From an uncultured Clostridia bacterium (lineage in GTDB: Bacteria > Bacillota_A > Clostridia > TANB77 > CAG-508): a stretch of 11,289 nucleotides of DNA. The stretch spans positions 1 to 11,289 of the forward strand of contig CATKFT010000107.1 of the NCBI GenBank assembly GCA_949747745.1. The letters run 5' to 3'. A program made the translations under genes and the position numbers. The notes beneath the pieces were generated by a model, which had not been told where the DNA came from, made no database searches, and saw only the letters and a program-made list of their open reading frames with translations. Positions 5,901 to 11,289 of this stretch are shown here, one piece after another; position 1 is the stretch's first letter, and each line of letters starts with the position of its first letter.

Positions 5901-8047
5901 TTATTTGAGCTGCATACCCATCTTTTTCACCTTCATTATACACTGTTAGTGTATATTCTATAAATTGATTTGTATTTACTTCTAAATCATTTTTTGGGTG
6001 ATTATATTTTGCTGTTGTTTCAGTTCCATTTGGTATTAATTTTGACGCATCTACTCTTGGTAATCTATTTACACTAGGTGCCACATCGTCTATTTTTGTA
6101 ATACTTTTTCTTAATGCTAAATCTAAATATTTTCCTAGTAATACTACTGGTTCAAAATCGTCATCATCTTGTTGTCCTTTTACATATTCTCCATCTTGTC
6201 CATTTCCTCTATAATTATTATTTTTTAAGTTGCTTGGAAAGTTTGCAATGCTTGAATCTCTATCTTGTGTTATTTCTATTCCACTTTCACTATCATAGTA
6301 TTTTGTAATTTCTGCTATATTTACTAGTACTTGATCTTCAGTTGTTGCTTTTTTAGTTACCTTACATTTTATTGTAAAACTTTCATTTTTTGGTGTTCCA
6401 CTTGTATATCTACCTAATACTGTCTTATTAGTATTTGTTATTGTTACTACACTTGTTCCATCTGCATTTTTTACAGAATTTGCTGTATATTTATCCTTTG
6501 GTGTTACTAACTCTACAAATTCTATTCCTGCTGGTAAATAGTCTTTTATTTCTTTAGCATATCCATCTTTTCCACCTTCATTATATACTGTTATTGTATA
6601 TTCTATAAATTGATTTGTTTCTACTGTTAATGCATTTTTTGGATGGTTATATTTTGCTGTTTTGTCTGTTCCATTTGGTATTAATTTTGATGCATCTACT
6701 CTTGGTAATCTATTTACACTAGGTGCCGCATTATTTATTTTTGTAATGCTTTTTCTTAGGGCTAAATCTAAATATCTTGGAGCTGGTAAGCCTACTTCTA
6801 TATTATCTCTATAATTCTCATTTGCCTTTTCTACAAGTACTACTGGTTGCTCACCTGCATATGTATTTTGGCTTGTTGTATAATATGTAGCACTTGTTAT
6901 TTTGTATGTTCCTCTAATTTCAAAACCTACTTTTGTAATATTAGTAGTTATTGGTAAAGATAAATAGAATTCTTCTCCTAGTTTAATAGTATTATCACTA
7001 ATAGGTTCTTTATTACTATTTAATAATTTGTTTTCTCCTGTTAAGCTTATTGTATTTCCATTTTGATCTTTAAATACAGCTTGTGTTATATTATAGTCTT
7101 TTGTTTTATCAACACTAATACTTAATGGACCTATTATATATTTTTCTCCAACTTGTGTAGCTGTATAATTTGATTTATTTAATGTTATTGGTGATGTTAC
7201 TGTTTGGCTTGAATTATAGTTTCCTTTTGCATTGTTAATAAAATATCTATATAAATCTTCTGCTTGGTTTTGACGATCTGTTCCTAGTCTTGTATCTAAT
7301 ACTCTATCATCATATAAATCTGCAAAATTTCTATATCCACTATCTGTTCCATTCCAGTCATTAAATAACAATGTTTGTAATATTGCTTGAGAATCGCTTC
7401 CATTTTGATGATAATTTGAATCATTTGCATTAGTAAAATACCATAGTGCAAGTTGTTGTACTACTTCTATATCATCATCTGTTAATTGAAGTCCAGATTC
7501 ATATCCATTTTCACCTATTATTTCTGCAGCTTCCATAAGTTTTTGTTTATCTTGTGCAGCAGTAGCAGATTTTGGTAAATACATATTATCAATAATCCAC
7601 ATTATTTTATTATATGACTCATCAGATAATGTAGGATCTCCTATATTGTTATTAATGGTATTTAATCTTGTAATTACCTCATTTTTTTGTGTTTTCATAT
7701 TAAAACTTGTATCATAAGTTTTTCTTATACTTGACACATCTCCACTACCTGTATTACTTGCAAATCCATGTTCTGCTTTAATACAGTAAAATGCATTATT
7801 ATAATTAATTACACCTGCACTTGGATATGATACTATTTTCCATACTTTTTTTGTTGGTGTATTATCTGATTTTAATCCACCAATCCCATATGCAGCACCC
7901 AATTTTCCATTTCCGTGCTTCTCTTACGTTTGTAATTCCTAATACATAGCTTGCTTCTCTTGCAAAAGTGCTTGTACTAAATGTACAAAATGCTAACATT
8001 AAAATTAGAATTACAATTAATTCTCCAATAACTTTTTTTGCTTTCAT
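2980..8047 (-). CDS. Giant thioester surface adhesin with six isopeptide-type repeats, split by a +1 frameshift at a CGG codon
   Basis: 1688 residues if the C at 7915 is skipped; unshifted, only 61 residues are made. A signal peptide (1-29, probable cut after TFA) is followed by Ala44, the shift, then GNGKLGAAYGIGG. A thioester domain follows: Cys88 in AFYCIKAE and Gln198 in QQLALWYF match the YC and QxAxW pattern whose Cys-Gln bond captures host surfaces covalently. Six repeats of about 172-220 residues start near 425, 640, 855, 1075, 1279 and 1484, mostly with (Y/F)DLALRK and ending NxAEI(T/S) and acidic D-rich linkers, as in DUF11/isopeptide-forming domains. The Lys and Asn are the inferred bond formers. 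The C-terminus has SVKTGE, a hydrophobic helix and KKYVL. TTG 7902 is not a real start: it has no signal peptide and lies inside the continuous domain. Confidence 0.85.
2983..3081 (-). other. Atypical cell-wall sorting signal (SVKTGE, helix, KK)
   Basis: The last 33 residues have the order of a sortase signal: a TG-containing motif (SVKTGE at 1656-1661), a hydrophobic segment of about 20 residues, and a basic tail KKYVL. The usual LPxTG Leu-Pro is replaced by Ser-Val. No sortase is encoded in the window, so the cognate enzyme is unknown. A plain membrane anchor is the alternative. Confidence 0.6.
3598..4824 (-). repeat. Second related repeat pair in the adhesin
   Basis: Repeats 4 (4824-4213) and 5 (4212-3598) share long runs such as PTMGEDGNIKY/LEMGEDGNIKY, WKMIDKDG and EKTAGENLIKAY with the same spacing (204 and 205 residues). 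They differ more than repeats 1 and 2, which suggests an older duplication. Confidence 0.75.
5485..6774 (-). repeat. Two near-identical 645-bp adhesin repeats in tandem
   Basis: The units at 6774-6130 and 6129-5485 are exactly the same length (215 codons) and differ at few positions. The stretches around 6140-6290 and 5505-5640 are almost the same base for base. The other four repeats are much more diverged, so this is a recent duplication or gene-conversion product and a likely site of copy-number change. Confidence 0.85.
7915..7915 (-). other. Frameshift site 2: GCA-(C)-GGA-AAT
   Basis: The coding strand reads GTA AGA GAA GCA CGG AAA TGG in the signal-peptide frame, which soon becomes Trp/Cys-rich nonsense and stops at 7862. 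Skipping the C gives GCA GGA AAT GGA AAA TTG, read A-G-N-G-K-L, and joins the 1640-codon adhesin frame. An upstream stop at 7924-7926 in the adhesin frame confines the shift to a short interval. Confidence 0.8.
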
Positions 8048-8084
8048 GTTATACCCTTCCTTAATTTATAATATTACTATTTAT

Positions 8085-8113
8085 ATTCTACTTTGGTTTA
8101 TTTTCAATGTCAA
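8085..8113 (-). promoter_or_regulatory. Strong sigma-A promoter of the adhesin
   Basis: On the minus strand TTGACA (8108-8113), a 17-base spacer and TAGAAT (8085-8090) are present. Start near 8078 gives a leader of about 31 bases with GGAAGG upstream of the ATG at 8045-8047. This argues that the signal-peptide frame, and not the TTG at 7902, is where translation begins. Confidence 0.85.
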
Positions 8114-8411
8114 TAGTAGTTTTTGGTATTTTTCATTATGTAATTTTTTACTTAAAAAAACACCTTACGGAAACTATTTTTTCTCTCTTCTCTTAGAAAA
8201 AATCTCCATACATTACAATTATATAACATTTTCGTAATATTTTCAACAAATTATGTTAAATATGTTGATTTTTTTTGTGTGCGTAAGTACAGAAGAATTT
8301 CTTTAGTGACTTGAAATAGTAATTTCCATTTGATTATAAATATTTAGTTAATAGATATTTCCATAGTAAGAATATGGCAAATATAATCTGTGTATAATAT
8401 AATTATAGGAA

Positions 8412-8437
8412 AGGAAAGCCACAAATATGGCTTTCCT
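8412..8437 (-). terminator. Hairpin at the end of the nitroreductase operon
   Basis: AGGAAAGCCA (8412-8421) pairs perfectly with TGGCTTTCCT (8428-8437) around a 6-base loop. It lies about 70 bases past the last stop of the minus-strand operon. The minus-strand tail (TTCCTATAATT) is only moderately U-rich, so it may be a weak terminator or a 3' stabilising structure. Confidence 0.55.
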
Positions 8438-8505
8438 AGTGTGTAACACATCTAGACTCGTCAAAGTTAACAGATATGTTTGTTTATTTTATTTCCTAAT
8501 TTATA

Positions 8506-8961
8506 TCATTTCGTTAAAAATTTTGTTAAAAATATCCAAATCTTTCTATACCATTTCATATCTTTTATCTCTATTAAAGCTGTTTTTTTGTTTTTCTCTG
8601 GAATATTTATTATTGTACTTTTATTATTATTTTCAAAAATGTTATCTAGGTTATATTTTATTCTCTTTTCTTCTTCTATTTTTTGCCTATCGTAATTTTG
8701 TTTTATTATAATTTTTTCTCTTTGACTTTCAGTTGCCCAATAGTCTCTAAATAATATGGCTATAATTCCTTTGGCAATTTTAGATACATTTTGTTCATCT
8801 AATGTTTTACTTAAATTATAACTAAAATTGTAATCCTTATTTGCATTTTTTTCAAATAACTTAATTTCAGCCTTTGGTATCTTATTATAATCTTTAGTAG
8901 GAATATATTTTAGTATTTCTAGTACCTCTACATATGCATTAGCATATTCAATATCAATCAT
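8506..8961 (-). CDS. Hypothetical protein, 151 residues
   Basis: I do not recognise a function. The first half is predicted helical and soluble (IEYANAYVEVLEILKYIP near the start; GIIAILFRDYWATESQRE near 64-82). A charged Lys/Glu-rich helix follows (about 83-105), and the C-terminus is basic and hydrophobic (WYRKIWIFLTKFLTK), possibly a membrane-touching amphipathic helix. It is the last gene of the operon, starting 11 bases after the stop of the preceding gene. ATG at 8961 is chosen over TTG at 8967 because AGGAG lies eight bases before the ATG but only two before the TTG. No metal or nucleotide-binding motif is visible. Confidence 0.8.
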   Translation of the reverse strand: MIDIEYANAYVEVLEILKYIPTKDYNKIPKAEIKLFEKNANKDYNFSYNLSKTLDEQNVSKIAKGIIAILFRDYWATESQREKIIIKQNYDRQKIEEEKRIKYNLDNIFENNNKSTIINIPEKNKKTALIEIKDMKWYRKIWIFLTKFLTK

Positions 8962-8972
8962 ATACAAATCTC

Positions 8973-10740
8973 CTATTTAGTTTGTCCATTTTCTTGTGTT
9001 TCTCTCTGTCCTTCAATTGATTTTTCTTGTTTTTTTACAACATATTCTATCTCGTCTAATAATGCAATGTCATTTTGTTCACTTAATGTTTCTTTACCTA
9101 ATTCTTTAGTACTTTTTATTTCTTGAATAGCTACTTGCTGTTTATTATAAATTATCATTATAGGATTGTCTAGATAGTTTTCTGGATTGTAAACTCTAGC
9201 TATAACTTCTTTTATAACTTTATGTTTTTTCAAATAATATTTATGCATTCTTTCTTCAAAATCTTTTTGTTCTTCTTTATAATCTTCTGACTTAAATTCT
9301 CTTTTTACTTTCCATGGTAAAGAAAAAGTATCTAATCTTTGAGAAGAATTTAAAAGTTCTTCTGTATATTGCTTAGCAGTATAACTTCTTTCATCATTCA
9401 AATGCACTTTTCCAGTTTTAGAAATATATTGAAATAAATAATCTCTAACATATTGTTCACCAGTTATTAAGTCTTTTGGGTCTGTACTACTCATAGGTCC
9501 ATTACCTGCAAACTTTTTATGTAATAAATCAGGACTTAATGTTTGTATAAATTCATCAACATTCATATCTATTGTCTTCCCATCTTGTTCTACTTTGATT
9601 GTTCCGTTATTGTATGGTATTGTATATTTTCCCATTTTAGTATATGCTTTATTCATTTTTGCTGTTTTTTCAATTCTAATTTGTTTTTCGCTATCAAAAT
9701 ATTGCTCTATTTCTTGTAAAAGTTGTAGGAAAGTTGTTTTTCCAATCTTTCCGAGCGTATTCTTCTAATTGTTTTTGTGAGCTTTTTTCTAATTCTCTAT
9801 ATATTAATTCATAATACATTTCCTTGCTATCTTGTATTAATGATTCTTTATCTGTTAAGTTTGATTGTGTTAAACCACTTACTTCTTGATTCATGTTTTG
9901 TACTAATTCAACTACACTTTTTTTCATACCATCCAAATTATATTCTTTCTGTAAAATTGGAAATAGTTGCAAATACTCTATAAATCCTCTCTTACAAATA
10001 ATATCATCAATAATTGGAATTGTTATATCGTTTCGTTCTCCTAATTCATTACTTAAATAATGTACTTCTTCATTATTTAGAATAGCATCAGCTTTATACA
10101 TTAAAGAATGCATCTTTCCTAATTCAATATCTCTTAAGCATTCTAGTTCAGGAGTACCTAAAAATTCACTAAGTTTACTATATGCTACATAATTTGCATC
10201 ATTTTCTGTTATAAATGATGCATAATTGTGATTTTTTCCCTCGTGATAAAAACCATGTATACAATCTTCACGATCATATAAAACAAAGTCTCGTGCATAC
10301 ATTAAAGTTGTCTTGTTGCTAATTCCGCTATCTACCATAAAATGTTGCCTTTGATGTTGAAGTTCGTGAAAAATAAATCTTAAGGTTTTTACTCTGATAT
10401 TTTCATCACCATTTAGTAAATCTCCACTAATCATACTTAAGTTATATGATATTTTAGGCTTTTCTATTTTTGCTTTTTTGTTAATAATATCTTTACCTGA
10501 ATACTGAATCCCATGAAAATGTTGAAATCCAAAATCTTTAATTTCTAATTCAATATTGTTTTTATCATCTGCTAAATCTGGATTATAATGATACCCCATT
10601 TCTTCTATTTCAATTTGAAATATTTGTGTGATAAACTTTTTTATTATTTCTTCTTTTTTATCATATGAATCATTCGAATTACTCCTCAAATAATTCATAA
10701 ATTCTTGAACAATTTCCTTTTCTAACATACTTTTTTCCAT
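8973..10740 (-). CDS. HExxH metallopeptidase-like protein, 588 residues, split by a +1 frameshift at a CGG codon
   Basis: Residues 1-329 (10740-9754) contain HELQH at 125-129 inside LRFIFHELQHQRQHF, and ENDAN at 179-183 about 50 residues later. This resembles a zinc HExxH peptidase with a downstream Glu as third ligand, but I cannot name the family. In the incoming frame translation would end 19 codons later. Skipping the C at 9753 gives EYAGKIGKTTFLQLLQEI and 32 open codons leading directly into the 227-codon frame below, which has no Shine-Dalgarno site of its own. The second part is hydrophilic with a coiled-coil-like stretch and a Gln/Glu-rich tail. No signal peptide or membrane segment is seen, so it is probably cytoplasmic. 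Start ATG 10738-10740 has AAAGG nine bases upstream, 26 bases after the nitroreductase stop. Two separate proteins are the alternative. Confidence 0.7.
9753..9753 (-). other. Frameshift site 3: GCT-(C)-GGA-AAG
   Basis: The coding strand reads GAA TAC GCT CGG AAA GAT in the incoming frame. Skipping the C gives GCT GGA AAG ATT GGA (A-G-K-I-G) and 32 open codons that fuse with the next gene's frame. In that frame a stop lies a few codons upstream of the site, so the shift must fall between it and the incoming-frame stop at 9694. Confidence 0.75.
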
Positions 10741-10766
10741 AGTTACATACCTTTATTTTTATAATA

Positions 10767-11289
10767 TTAAAGCCACTCCAAAACCTCATTAAGTTCTTTT
10801 CTAGGCCTTGATTTTGGACTTTCATCTGGATAACCTATAGAAATTGCTGAAATTAGTTCTAAATCTTCATGTCCAACCAATTTAGCTATTTCTTTCCTAG
10901 TATATGCAATATCTCTTATCCAAAGTGAACCTAATCCTAAATCAGTTGCTCTTAAGCAAATATGTTCTATAGCTCCTCCTATTGAAAGTGAATCGCCTAT
11001 AATCCAATTATCTTCATATTCTTTAAGAACTAATATAAGTATAGGTGCTTCTTTCATTATTTTCGCTGTTGCTTTAACACTACTATTAGCTTTATATATT
11101 TGTCTTTCTAAACTAACTTTTGAGCTATTTTCCTTTTCCAACATAATGTCTGCAATTTGATTTTTTATAGTATCAGTTACTATTACAAATTTCCAAGGTT
11201 GTCTATTTTTTGCAGATGGTGCTAACCTTGCACAATCAATTAAGTCTTCAATTATTTCTTTAGATATTTCAGTATTTTTAAATTTGCGA
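10767..11289 (-). CDS. Nitroreductase family protein, 5' end cut by the window edge
   Basis: An FMN-dependent nitroreductase-fold oxidoreductase that would use NAD(P)H to reduce nitro, quinone or similar substrates; the specific substrate cannot be told. The frame is open to the window edge (first full codon 11288-11286) and starts RKFKNTEISKEIIEDLI, then ARLAPSAKNRQPWKF, the FMN-binding N-terminal signature. Later GGAIEHICLRATDLGLGSLW and ISIGYPDESPKSRPRK are the usual second half, ending LEWL. About 173 residues are visible, and probably only about ten are missing, since members usually begin shortly before the R-x-RKF motif. The ATG at 11144 is internal. It is the first visible gene of the three-gene operon; its promoter lies outside. 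Confidence 0.9.
   Translation of the reverse strand, partial: RKFKNTEISKEIIEDLIDCARLAPSAKNRQPWKFVIVTDTIKNQIADIMLEKENSSKVSLERQIYKANSSVKATAKIMKEAPILILVLKEYEDNWIIGDSLSIGGAIEHICLRATDLGLGSLWIRDIAYTRKEIAKLVGHEDLELISAISIGYPDESPKSRPRKELNEVLEWL

Larger units (their letters stand above)
8048..8505. other. Intergenic region, 458 bases
   Basis: The region holds the adhesin leader and promoter on the left and the operon-end hairpin on the right. Between them, 8243-8276 has TCAACA pairing with TGTTGA around a 14-base AT loop followed by eight T residues on the plus strand, a weak terminator-like form with no obvious gene to end. 8436-8455 can form a small bulged stem (CTAG-TGTG with CACA-CTAG). No reading frame is supported. 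Confidence 0.6.

Noticed and set aside
7900..7902. TTG at 7902 as start of a 1640-residue cytoplasmic protein
   Set aside because: It has no signal peptide, lies inside a continuous coding stretch, and a strong promoter, ribosome-binding site and signal peptide lie just upstream in the adjoining frame.
7985..7996. Lipobox LAFC in the adhesin signal peptide
   Set aside because: Phe at the -1 position is not accepted in lipoboxes; TFA cleavage after residue 29 fits better.
8243..8276. Six-bp stem with T8 as a real plus-strand terminator
   Set aside because: The stem is short and AT-rich with a 14-base loop, and no plus-strand gene precedes it.
9602..9606. CGGAA near 9604 and near 10324 as breaks
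   Set aside because: The phases are AAC GGA and AGC GGA; the protein reads sensibly on both sides without a shift.

Overview
The window is very AT-rich. It has Gram-positive style ribosome-binding sites, sigma-A type promoters, a sortase-type surface adhesin and a PF06541 membrane protein. Together these point to a low-GC Firmicute, most likely an uncultured, host-associated Clostridia. That placement is inferred from style and gene families; no marker gene is present.

Layout from left to right: a PF06541 (CmpB-like) membrane protein (92-872, minus); a membrane-anchored protein with three Ig-like repeats (973-1881, minus); a roughly 540-base gap holding a promoter-to-terminator unit that may be a small RNA; a 136-residue protein that looks like the two ends of MutS joined together (2424-2834, plus); a 1688-residue thioester adhesin with six isopeptide-type repeats and an unusual sorting signal (2980-8047, minus); a roughly 460-base gap; and a minus-strand operon of a nitroreductase cut by the right edge (10767-11289), a 588-residue HExxH protein (8973-10740) and a 151-residue unknown protein (8506-8961).

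The main observation concerns decoding. Three of the seven genes are split by what looks like a frameshift. All three breaks have the same form: an in-frame CGG codon followed by AAA or AAG, after which the protein continues only if the C is skipped and the next codon is read as GGA (Gly). The breaks are at 545, 7915 and 9753. My scan of all CCG/CGG trinucleotides found no in-frame CGG used as ordinary arginine anywhere else in the window, while CGT and CGA are read as Arg. At 545 the glycine restored by the skip matches my recollection of a conserved Gly-Arg-x-Cys position in the family. This fits an unassigned or hungry CGG codon acting as a +1 frameshift site. A sequencing or assembly error that repeatedly inserts a C before GGAA is the main alternative.

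Read this way, the window encodes seven proteins: two cell-envelope proteins and one giant adhesin on the minus strand, a lone MutS-like gene on the plus strand between strong terminators, and a redox/metallopeptidase-like operon of unknown purpose.
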